64,000 bases of DNA from Mauremys mutica (Eukaryota; Chordata; Testudines; Geoemydidae), in contig NC_059072.1 of the NCBI RefSeq assembly GCF_020497125.1, positions 53,044,697 through 53,108,696 of the forward strand, written 5' to 3'. Positions 42,614-51,840 of the stretch are shown here, in pieces (position 1 is the first letter of the stretch; each line of letters starts with the position of its first letter). The translations under genes were made by a program, and so were the position numbers. A model generated the notes under the pieces. It had not been told where the DNA came from and searched no databases. It saw only the letters and a program-made list of their open reading frames with translations.

Positions 42614-43776
42614 AGCCAGCAGTTAAAGAAAGTAGCTGTTTTGAAATCTATTGTACATGGACCTAATCATGAGAGTCCGGGTTTGGAAGCAAAGCAATGA
42701 AGGGAGTTTCTCTTTATACAAAAGATGTTTATGATAGGAAAACAAACATATAAAAATAATAGGAAGTAGACATTCATTCTAAAGGGATCTGCGTATATTT
42801 TTGGAAAAGAAGGTAATATTGCTCAAAATACATTTTGAGGTTAAAAATAAGATGACCATTCTGAGGCTGGCTGGTTTGTACTGGGTGGATTTACCATGGG
42901 GGATGGTGCCAGAACATATGGTCTTATCCTCAGTTTATGCTCTATAGTCCCAGACACTTGTTTCTGTGCATTAACCAGGCACTAATTCATTTATGCTCAT
43001 CACTAGCTGTTACCTGTCTGGAGAAAAATTGCTTTAATCTCACTATGGTATGAACATCAGAGCATTAGTGCTATTTTTTTTCCTAAGCCAAGGTCACATT
43101 TTGCAGATAAACAACTTTTCACTGTATGTGCAAATAGAAGTGTGTATTCTGTGTATTTTTATGGAAACACACTGTAAGCCAAGTTTAGCAATTACAAAAT
43201 CAGTAATGTTGTATATTTCAGCTTTCACAAATCAAATGTTTGTCATGTTATCTCTCCATTAGTAAACTACAAAATGTTTGAACATTGTATTCCAAAAGCC
43301 TATAGGAGTTTGCAGTGTCTGTGCTGTCACATAAAACACTCTTTATCGCATGTCCGCCCCATAACTCTGCTCTACTCTGTTGTCAAGCCAGCCTCTACAA
43401 GACCACTTGTCTACTTCTCCCTTAAGTGTCATTATGCTTTCTTTGTGAGTCCCCGCTATGCCCAAAACATCCCCACCCTTAACTGATCCATAAGGGTACC
43501 ACCCTCCTTCCTTTGAATCTCCCCTCAAAACTCAATTCTGCTGTGACACCATAAGAAATCATCCAGTCCCTAATGGTGAGGATGAAGGGTAATTGGAGAA
43601 ATTGATATTTACCAAAACAAGAGTTCCATTGAAATCAATGGGGCTACTTATGAGCTTAAAATTACACATCCATTTAAGTACCTTCGTGAATTGGGGCTTG
43701 TGTGCATACATAAAAATTGTACATATGTATGTATCTGACTATCTCATCTTTCCCTTCCTTCATATGTTGCTTATTT
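42614..43776. other. Unique DNA, no gene recognised
   Basis: Includes CCATTGAAATCAATGG at 43626-43641 within a half palindromic repeat (43620-43705). No coding evidence. Confidence 0.4.
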
Positions 43777-43784
43777 TCCTAGAG

Positions 43785-44397
43785 CAGAGGTTCTCAAACT
43801 GTGGTCCATGATCTCCACTCAGGAGATCCGCGGATAGTTCCCTCTAAGGTGCGCACCAGGGTGGCTGCACACGAGAGAATGAAGGGCCACCCACCAAATT
43901 AGTGGAGCTTTGCAGGCATGGCTCCACTGATTAGGTGCCTGGAACCTGGAGAAGATGCACTTGTAAGGTGAGGTGGTGGCCTTGGGGGAAACAGGAGGTA
44001 GGTGGGAGGAGGCAGGGGGTGAGAAGAGGGGTTGTGGAGAATTTGGGATGTGCAGGGCTGTGGCAGTCAGAGAAAGAGGTGACTTTCCCCAGCACCAGGG
44101 CTGCGGCTCCTGGGGGAGACTCCCCTCTTTCCCAGCCCCAGCTGGGATCTGCCATGGCGGGGGCAGAGGGCACATCCATCGCATTAGAAAGGTAAGACTA
44201 CTGATATTAAAATATGAGTTGTGTGCTTTTATTTGTAGAACAAAAAATGTTAATTATTATTAAGTTGTTTTATATAAAAGTGCTTTACAATAATTAGCTA
44301 ACGATACAAACAACATTTGGAAAGATCATTAAGTGGTCTGCCAAGACCCTCAGCAATTTTCAAGTTGTCCGCAAAAAAAAAAGTTTGAAAACCACTG
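43785..44397. mobile_element. Nonautonomous hAT (Charlie-like) transposon, about 613 bp
   Basis: Left end CAGAGGTTCTCAAACTGTGG and complement of the right end CAGTGGTTTTCAAACT are Charlie-type hAT termini. The outside bases are TCCTAGAG (43777-43784) and TCTAGAGT (from 44398), an 8-bp duplication with a one-base indel. The interior has a GC-rich block (43840-44200) that may itself be a foreign insert or the internal part of the element. No transposase motif was found. Confidence 0.75.
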
Positions 44398-45245
44398 TCT
44401 AGAGTATTAGTGCATGGACCATGTCTATCTTTGTGTTTGCAATGAAGTCCCACTTCCAACCAGGAACTCTAATATAGCTATTTAATATTTAACTATAAAA
44501 ATCTACAGGATCCAGTTCAGGGTGTTTGATATCACACAAAAAGGCTATTCAACATTTAACAGGAATCCATCTGAAACTGCAAGTGAAAATGAATTGAATT
44601 CGGTAGGACAATCACTAAATTTCTCAAGGTTATCAGGGCTACCCCTCTTCATTTTGCAAGACTGTCCTGCATCTTTCATAACTAGAAGTAGTTAGGACCT
44701 TGCTTTTACACCTCATCCAAGTTATGAATGCCATACCATACACTTGAGCTATTAAGGTCTCACTTTTATTTACTTAAGCTGGACTGGCATCTAGGTGAAC
44801 TGTCCTAGGAGCAAGACAGGGACAGAACTATCAGTCATGTTTCAGTCCCTACTTCCTCTTTGTTCATGGGCAATGTAAGCTGAGTCAGCCTGCTCCTACT
44901 TGCCAACCTATCAGGCAGGGAGAGGTAGCAAAATTGGCAGCAGGTGCTTTTGCCCCACCCATGGTCTAGCATAGAAGCAGCACACTCTGCGAAGAATGAG
45001 GGGCTCCTTACACCCCTTTACTCCCCTGAAAAAATGTCCAGCCTTCCTCCCGACTGAGTCCAGAGTATTTATATACTTAAAAACTTTTACTGGCACTCTC
45101 ACAAGAAAACTCCTGTTGCACCTAGAGTAAGGGGTGTCAGATGAATAAAATAAGATGAGATGATACACGTTAAAAATAAATGTATTTGTTGTAAACAATA
45201 TATTGTACAGAAAGCAGTTCTGAGGAAGATTATGTTACATATGAG
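44398..45245. other. Unique DNA, no gene recognised
   Basis: No motif-bearing frame and no terminal repeats. Confidence 0.4.
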
Positions 45246-45342
45246 TTTGCCTTTAAAATGGAGATAATGACACTGGCCTCCTTTATAAAGCGCTTTGAGA
45301 TCCAGGGATGAAAAGTTATATAAGAGCTGGGTACTATGTAAG
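45246..45342 (+). repeat. 3' end of a tRNA-derived SINE
   Basis: TTTAAAATGGAGATAATGAC, CCTCCTTTATAAAGCGCTTT, GAGATCCAGGGATGAAAAG and TATATAAGAGCTGGGTACTA in order. This is the tail of the SINE class seen at 6672-6856. The promoter half is missing. Confidence 0.7.
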
Positions 45343-46317
45343 GTTCAGAACTGAACTCTCCTTTCCATGAAAGGTTTTCTCCTGGTGACTCTTTTCTGTT
45401 GCTTCCATGGTTACATTAAATAGACAGTCAACAACATACAGTTCACTGAGCTCCAATATACCGACAGTTTGTCTAAGCATGAAAGCTACATGTTTAAATA
45501 GATAGTTCTATCAATTAAGACGTCTAGTGCTTCAAAGGCATAGAATAATGGTTTAGAGTGAATAAAAAAGAAAAACAGGTTCATATATGGCTAGGAATGC
45601 CAGCTGCTGTGTTTTGCAGTCATAGAAAATTTGATTGGTGCATCTCACCTTTTTATTCTTCTCATCGATTCTCAGCTCAATCAATGTTGCTTTCTTCTCT
45701 AAACTTAGCACAAGCATATTAATATTGTAAGGAAATGGCAACATAGAGTGGTTTTAGAAAATCAGGATGCTAAAGGAAAATAACAGAAATGTGTTGTCTT
45801 GCATAACTCTTAACATATTGATACATTGCTATTCTGTTTTTTAATACTCAACCACTCAGAGTGAAGTTATAAATATAATGTTTCCTATGATACCTTTAGG
45901 GATTCCATGGATAATTTAGGAACACAGCACAAAAGAATTCAGTATTACACTAAAAGGACAGAAATTGCTTTCCTAACCTTTTAACTTTCTTTTTTAATAA
46001 AAATCAATTAGCAAGCTTGAAAATCTAAAATTATACTGTGGAAGTGTCAGAACCTCCACTAAGGTCAACATCAGGATTTGGACACAGGACCTTCAGCACC
46101 ACAGTACAGATATCTACCATTGGGAGCTAAAGGGGTACATCAATTAGCCAGCCACGGAAGCAGGCTATTATCCTCTTGTGGAGAAAACCATTAGAAGGAG
46201 GCTCCAACAGCTAGTCTGCCAATAGGTTAGAAAAGGACAGAAAGGTAGAATATTAGTAGCTAAATCCTTGAATAAATGTCATACAGCAACACATTCTATA
46301 CAAAGGTCATATGCCTC
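45343..46317. other. Unique DNA, no gene recognised
   Basis: No motif-bearing frame. The interval 46030-46230 has a different composition and may be an old repeat, but no ends were recognised. Confidence 0.35.
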
Positions 46318-46518
46318 AAATGCAGTGAAGACACTGTGGCACAGGCTAGCAATGAGAGTATGTATCCAGGGAGACTGTGGGGGGGTTGCACAGCCTGTAC
46401 TGAAGCCTACACCGATGCATCTTTGCTGTTATTTTGAGTGACCTCGTTAAATTAAAACAAGCACAGGACACTTACTCAAGCTGCAAACCACACCTTTAAC
46501 TGCAGTATAGACATAGCC
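46318..46518. repeat. Harbinger-type MITE, left end uncertain
   Basis: The right terminus CTGCAGTATAGACATAGCC is followed by TTA (46519-46521). The complement matches the left end of the MITE at 27867 in form. At the left, AGTGAAGACACTGTGGCACA resembles a diverged partner end, but the left duplication was not found. Confidence 0.5.
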
Positions 46519-46521
46519 TTA

Positions 46522-47254
46522 GATCAATTTACCAATAAGTAACCGATAACATAACTTACATCACCTATAAATATGGCTATGGGCTGGTTCACTAATTTCC
46601 TAGCCAAAAATATAACCATCAACCAGCCATCAGTCGTCTCTTTTCTTTAGGGACACCTTTATGGGAACTCAGAAAGAGTTCAAAGAGAGCAAAGCAAAGG
46701 CAGCAACTTTCTCCACAGCCCTACAGGCCTGTGGGCAAAGCATCAGCTAGTACTCAGCTGTTTTTCCCCTGCTGCCTCCCACAAAGCATTTTGCATTTCC
46801 CCAGCTCTCTCTAGTAGGTCAGAGTTAATTAGCTGTTGCATTAACCCTTTAGGGTCTAGGCTAGGGAGTGCCCTTGTACTGTGTCACAATGGCCCATGTT
46901 AGGTGTTCCTTGTGTACCTGATATTCCCAGCTGGGAATCAGGACAATTCTGGGTTATTATTTAAAGGTTAATCCTTACCTATATTTAAAGATAACAATGG
47001 GGTTGATTTCTTATCCCTCACTCATGTGAAATTAAGGTTCTATTTAATATGTGGGTCCACTGAAGTCAAATCTGAATTGATGTGTATGTGTATCATATTT
47101 CTCACTTTACCAGTTGACCATTTAAAGTCATTTATACCATTTCTTATGCTATAAAAATCCATTTTGTGAAAATTTTCTAAAATAAAAATAGTTGCATTTC
47201 CAAGATAGAAAATGTCAACATTTGTAAAGTACTGCCCCTGGGCTTCTAGAATCA
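46522..47254. other. Unique DNA, no gene recognised
   Basis: Nothing recognised; the minus-strand frame 47040-47261 has no motif. Confidence 0.35.
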
Positions 47255-47560
47255 TTACCAATCCAAACTTTGCTCCCCAATCTTATTATCATTTGAAAAC
47301 AAATACAGAGTCATTAAACTTTCATAAATTTCATCCACCACCCACCCTATGCCTGCTTCTGGCTTCTTTATCTCACCAGCTTTGAAGGCTGCTTTTGATT
47401 TCTGCTTCAGAACATCAAGATTTTCAAGTCTTTTCATAGCATACTCCCTGATCAGAGAATAGCTCCTGTTGAAATGTGTATATTTAGCCAGTTGGATTTT
47501 TACTTTATCAGTCTGAAAATTGACAGAGCCATTCAATAAAAGCTGCAGCTGCCACCATAT
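47255..47560 (-). other. Coding-like open segment, unknown; possible relic exon
   Basis: On the minus strand this frame is open for about 100 codons with an even, protein-like composition: VNFQTDKVKIQLAKYTHFNR, then LIREYAMKRLENLDVLKQKS, then GWVVDEIYESLMTLYLFSND. It is predicted mostly helical and charged. A splice-acceptor-like CAATTTTCAG precedes the codons for TDKVK, and it ends at a stop (47255-47257). There is no ATG at a suitable place and no neighbouring exon was recognised. It may be a processed or relic fragment of a host gene, or chance. I do not recognise the family. Confidence 0.25.
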
Positions 47561-47611
47561 CAAATGGAGAAGAATGAACAAAGGGTGCCTATTTACAATT
47601 TTTCTTGCCAA

Positions 47612-48685
47612 TGAGCACAGTATAGAGGTGATCCAAGCTATTCATTGTTGCATTTGACAGCACCTAGACAATGCATTCACAGAATGGTGAACAATTAAAA
47701 TATATGACACCCATGTACTGTTATTTCAGGAATACTGTATACTCACTATGTAAACCTACCACTCCCTTCAAATCTGAAACATATATACAACACTGAAAGT
47801 TAGAGCAGTGGGTTTCTGAAGACCTTCCTAATTTTGAGTTCATTTGGGCCACTCTTACTCAAATTGAGTAGTTTCTTCCTTCTTATGTGGTTCTGTTGAG
47901 CTAATTGGAACCACTCACAAACAGATAGATTTAAAAGCTCTTACTCAAGGCCTCTTTCTTCCCAACTCAGCCCTACCGTGTTTGCAAGTCTGGACATGGT
48001 GGGAAGAACAGGAGCTATTTATCCAGTACTCCTCATTCTGAGCAAGTGAGAAAAGAGTGGGAGGAGCCTGGGCTCCATTCTTCTACCCCTTTCAGCTACA
48101 GTATTTGTCCAGGCGCACAGGGGAGAATAAGCTGCTGCACAAAAAAGAACGGAACATTCTCTACACTGCATTTTGAGTGTCACAACTACATGTGCCCACC
48201 ACTTAAGGCAGGTGGTAAAGTTACAGTGATTAGACAAGAGTCTATTATTGCTCACATTGGTATTAATGCAAACTGGTGAAAATTTCAAACCTCTCAGTTG
48301 CCCTTCCCTTACTTCAGGGATTGCTACTAAGGGCAGAGGTCTGGGAAAATAAGTTAGAGTTTATAAAGCCCTTTGAGGCACTGATAAAGGTTACTGTAAA
48401 ATAATCTGCATATCCTTTGGATGGTTGTTCCATTGCATTTTCAGGAACAATATACACACTTATGGTGTTACATCTGAGTTGAATTTTCATATGTGTCTAA
48501 GTGACTTAGGCCCCAATCCTCAAAGGTATTTAGGTGTGAAATTCCCATGGGAATCTAGCACCTAAATACTTTTGACAACTTGGACCTGAGGATACCCCTT
48601 ATTATTCAAACATTGCTAGTACAAGTCAGTGTGAATGCCTAATGGTATTGCTCTGCATTACTCTCCAAGGGTGAGATTCTGTGCT
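47612..48685. other. Unique DNA with one palindromic repeat, no gene recognised
   Basis: At 48510-48597 GGCCCCAATCCTCAAAGGTA, TTCCCATGGGAA and CACCTAAATACTTTTGACAA form a decayed palindromic repeat of the class at 33806. The rest is unassigned. Confidence 0.4.
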
Positions 48686-48690
48686 CCATA

Positions 48691-48730
48691 GCATGTATAT
48701 ACACACACGCACACACAAACACACACAATC
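48691..48730. repeat. (CA)n-type interrupted microsatellite
   Basis: ATATACACACACGCACACAC followed by AAACACACACAATCACA. Confidence 0.85.
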
Positions 48731-49162
48731 ACAGCCCAGGGAGGTGGGGGCAAGGTGTGTATGCCATTTTCCACTTTCCTAATGCATTCTGGGCTGTTGG
48801 AGGAGCCATTGCTGCCTAGGTATGGCAGAAATCCCTGTGGGCAGCAATGTCTCCTGGAAATCCCACCCCACTACTACTCAGTGCAGCACAATGACTACCT
48901 ACCTCTGTTATATGCCCTTCACTGGGCCTTGTGGAAAAAGCCTCATAAGGTGGTGTAAGCTGCCTTATGCAAAGCCTAACTGCCCTTTCATAAATGGATG
49001 ATAGCGTAGGAGAGAATTGCCCCCAAGTGCAGTAATTCAGTCAGATTTCATAAACTGATAAGGGTCTGAATGGGCCAGTACGAATATGAGAAACCTGAAA
49101 GGAACAGCAAGATGTTGCAGGAAATGGTGTTTGTGATTTAGTGGATGACTCTTTACTTTCTG

Positions 49163-49374
49163 TCAAGTATCAGAGGGGTAGCCGTGTTAGTCTGGTTCTG
49201 TAAAAGCAGCAAAGAATCCTGTGGCACCTTATAGACTAACAGACGTTTTGCAGCATGAGCTTTCATGGGTGAATACCCACTTCTTCTTGCATCCGAAGAA
49301 GTGGGTATTCACCCACGAAAGCTCATGCTGCAAAACGTCTGTTAGTCTATAAGGTGCCACAGGATTCTTTGCTG
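49163..49374. repeat. Palindromic repeat with two hammerhead-like cores (probably Penelope-related)
   Basis: Two inverted copies of one sequence meet at about 49290. The left arm (minus orientation) runs 49163-49290 and the right arm (plus) 49291-49374. Shared words in plus orientation include GTGGGTATTCACCCACGAAA, GCTCATGCTGCAAAACGTCT, GTTAGTCTATAAGGTGCCAC and AGGATTCTTTGCTGC. In the right arm CCGAAGA, a perfect 6-bp stem GTGGGT-attc-ACCCAC and GAAA (49293-49320) have hammerhead ribozyme layout, with C-U-G-A-N-G-A mutated at one position. CTCTTTACTTTCTG (49149-49162) and CTCTCTACTTTCTG (49375-49388) flank it, a 14-bp target duplication with one mismatch. The family is abundant in turtles; the Penelope link is inferred. 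Confidence 0.75.
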
Positions 49375-49389
49375 CTCTCTACTTTCTGA

Positions 49390-49685
49390 GGTCTGGTCCA
49401 CACTAAGAAGCGGGGTCGAACTAGGGTACGCAAATTCAGCTACGTGAATAGCGTAGCTGAATTCGAAGTACCCTAGTTCGAACTACTCACCCGTCCAGAC
49501 GCCGCGGAATCGAAGTCCGCGGCTCCAAGGTCGACTCCGCCACCGCCTTTTGCAGTGGTGGAGTACCGGAGTTCGAACTATCGCTTCCGGAGTTCGAACT
49601 ATCGCGTCCAGATTAGACGCGATAGTTCGAATTCCGAGAAGTCGAACTCACCGCGTCGACCCGGCTCGTAAGTGTAGACTAGCCC
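49390..49685. mobile_element. Harbinger MITE, 296 bp, CpG-rich with strong hairpins
   Basis: Ends GGTCTGGTCCACACT and complement of AGTGTAGACTAGCCC are inverted repeats continuing to CGGGTCGA. TGA flanks both ends (49387-49389 and 49686-49688). CpG sites are plentiful, so the copy is probably young. The interior forms two hairpins (49417-49480 and 49588-49636) and contains a 19-nt tandem duplication. It inserted exactly at the edge of the preceding palindromic repeat. No coding capacity. Confidence 0.9.
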
Positions 49686-49688
49686 TGA

Positions 49689-50092
49689 ATCAGTATTGAA
49701 TCATAACCCTGCTTTTATAGGGCTCTGTGTTGCTGGAGATAATGGCTTTGAGATGAAATGATACACTGAGGCTCTGACTAATTGTGGTCTTTAAAGACCA
49801 AATAGCACTTTTTAAAAGAATAGGATTGTCAAACTCCAGTGCCCTGGTCACATTCCCAAATGCATTCCCTCTTTCAATGTTCCCTACAGATTCAAGGGGC
49901 TGAAGGACTTCATTTTTTGGTACTGTTGAGGTAAGCTGCTCAATAACTGCCATCACCTTTCACTGACACTTTTCACCTTCTAGCCGAAATCTATTTCAGT
50001 GGTGGATAAACTCATCTCTGTGTATCTTAGTTCACAAAGCATTTCAGGATTCTCTGGAATGAAAGGTATTGTATAACTATAATAGAGGATAA
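49689..50092. other. Spacer with a possible SINE tail
   Basis: GTTCACAAAGCATTTCAGGA and ATGAAAGGTATTGTATAACT near 50030-50085 resemble the SINE 3' tail seen at 45246, strongly decayed. No gene was recognised; the minus frame 49690-49956 has no motif. Confidence 0.35.
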
Positions 50093-51305
50093 TAAGGCTA
50101 TAAGTAATAGCCAACATGGATTTGTCAAGAACAAATCATGTCAAACTGCTTAATTTCCTTCTTTGACAGGGTTACTGGCCTAGTGGATGAGGGAAGCTGT
50201 AACACGATATATCTTGATTTAATAAGGCTTTGACACAGTCCCACATGACATTTTCATAAGCAAACTAGGGAAATGTGAGCTAGACGAAATTACTGTAAGG
50301 TGAGTATGGAACGGGTTGAGAATCCATACTCAATTAGTAGTTATCAATAGCTTGCTCTCACACTGGGAGGGCTTATCTAGTGGGGCCCTGCAGGGGTCTA
50401 TCAGGAGTCTGGTACTATTCAACATTTTCATTAGTGCCTTGGATGATGGCATGGAGAGTATATTATAAAATTTGCAGATGACACCAAACTGGCGGGGGAG
50501 GGATGGGTTGCGAGCACTTTGGGGGACAGGATTAGAATTCAAAATGACCTTGATAAAATGGAGAATTGGTCTGAAATCAATAGGATGAAATATAATACAC
50601 TTTAGGAAGGAAAATTCAAATGCACAACTACACAATGGAGAATAACTGGCTAGTCAATAGTACTGCTGAAAAGGATCTGGGGGCTATAGGGAATCACAAA
50701 GTGAATATGAGTCAACAATGTGAGGCAGTTGCAAAAAAGGCTAATATCATTCTGGGGTATATTAACAGGAGAATCATATGTAAGACACTGGAGATAATTG
50801 TCCTGCTCTATTGCATCTAGTTCTGGGCACCACTCTTTAGGAAAGATGTGGAAAAACTGGAGAAAATCCAGAGGATAGCTACAAATGTGATAAAAGGATT
50901 ACAAAAGCTGACCTGTGAGGAAAGGTTAAAAATGGGCATGTTTAGTCTTGAGAAAAGAAGACTGAGTGGGGACCTGATAACTGTCTTCAAATATGTCAAG
51001 GTCTGTTATAAAGAGGATGGTGACCAATCATTCTCTATGTCTACTGAAGATAGAACAAAAAGTAATCACTTAATCTACAGCAAAAACATTCTAATGATAA
51101 GAAAAGTTAAGCATTGGAGATGACTTCCAAGGGAGGTTGTGGAATCTCTGTCACTGGAAGTTTTTAAGAACAGGTTAGAGAATATCTCTGTCACTGAAAG
51201 TTTTTAAGAACAGGTCTAGGTATACTCGGCCCTGCCTCATTGCAGGGGACTGGACTAAGTGACCTCTCAAATCCCTTCCAGTCCTATATTTCTATGATTT
51301 TATGA
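50093..51305 (+). mobile_element. CR1 LINE, plus strand, 5'-truncated, decayed
   Basis: Reads from the pre-RT segment (NSQHGFVKNKSC-like at about 50105) through motif A (L-D-L-I-R-L-*-H-S near 50215), motif B (about 50385) and motif C (F-A-D-D-T at about 50470, preceded by a frameshift). The C-terminal region follows (50620-51123: STAEKDLGAIGNHKVNMSQQ, LEKIQRIATNVIKGLQKLTC and LEKRRLSGDLITVFKYVKVC). The 3' end is TTTCTATGATTTTATGA at about 51290-51305. A short duplication, GAATCTCTGTCACTGGAAG / GAATATCTCTGTCACTGAAAG (about 51140-51205), occurs within the C-terminal coding part. Confidence 0.88.
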
Positions 51306-51383
51306 AATAAAGACTGTATTCATTGTAATGTGAGATAGAGATTTCCCCTATAGTCTCTAGGACAGATTTAGACCAAGTCACAG

Positions 51384-51840
51384 TGTGTTGCACTCACCTT
51401 TTGAGTGCCCCCTTACCATCCAGTTGCAGGGCTGTCATTCTCTTTAGCTATCGGTGCCCCCTTCAGGCTGTCAGCTGGCCTCTCTGGGTGTTCTCGGACT
51501 CAGCCCTCTGGTCGGGTCACACAGTCCAAAGCTCCTTCCAGGATATAACAAACAAAAAATGATACAATTCCTTGCCCTTCAGGGTCAATTACAAACAAAA
51601 TAATCTCTTATCCTTTCTGGGTTAAATTCCCTCTCTGTTATTCACTCAGCAGGCATTCCTTCTTAGTCCCTGCCATTTACTGTGGCCAAGCCTGGTTCCT
51701 CTGGCTGTAGTCTAGGGATCATCCCTCTTCACTCCTCTAGCTCTAGCTAGAACTGATTTGCTGACAAAAGGGAGCTCCTTTTATTTTGGTATGTTGGGCT
51801 TTGATTAGCTGTTGCTGGTCCCCAGCCCTTTTGGCTGCAT
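51384..51840 (-). repeat. LTR-like fragment, minus strand, gypsy-type
   Basis: On the minus strand it holds an AATAAAAGGAGCTCCC TATA-like promoter context (about 51775-51790). A purine-rich body follows, ending in GGTGAGTGCAACACACTGTG, a right end like those of reptile gypsy LTRs (compare GGGGTGAGTCCTGCCCCATG at 1711-1730). The ends and duplication could not be fixed; the right limit is approximate. Confidence 0.5.

Noticed and set aside
43931..44263. Gly/Glu-rich plus frames with a possible splice donor
   Set aside because: They are within a hAT element with recognisable ends; the GC-rich block gives open frames on both strands.
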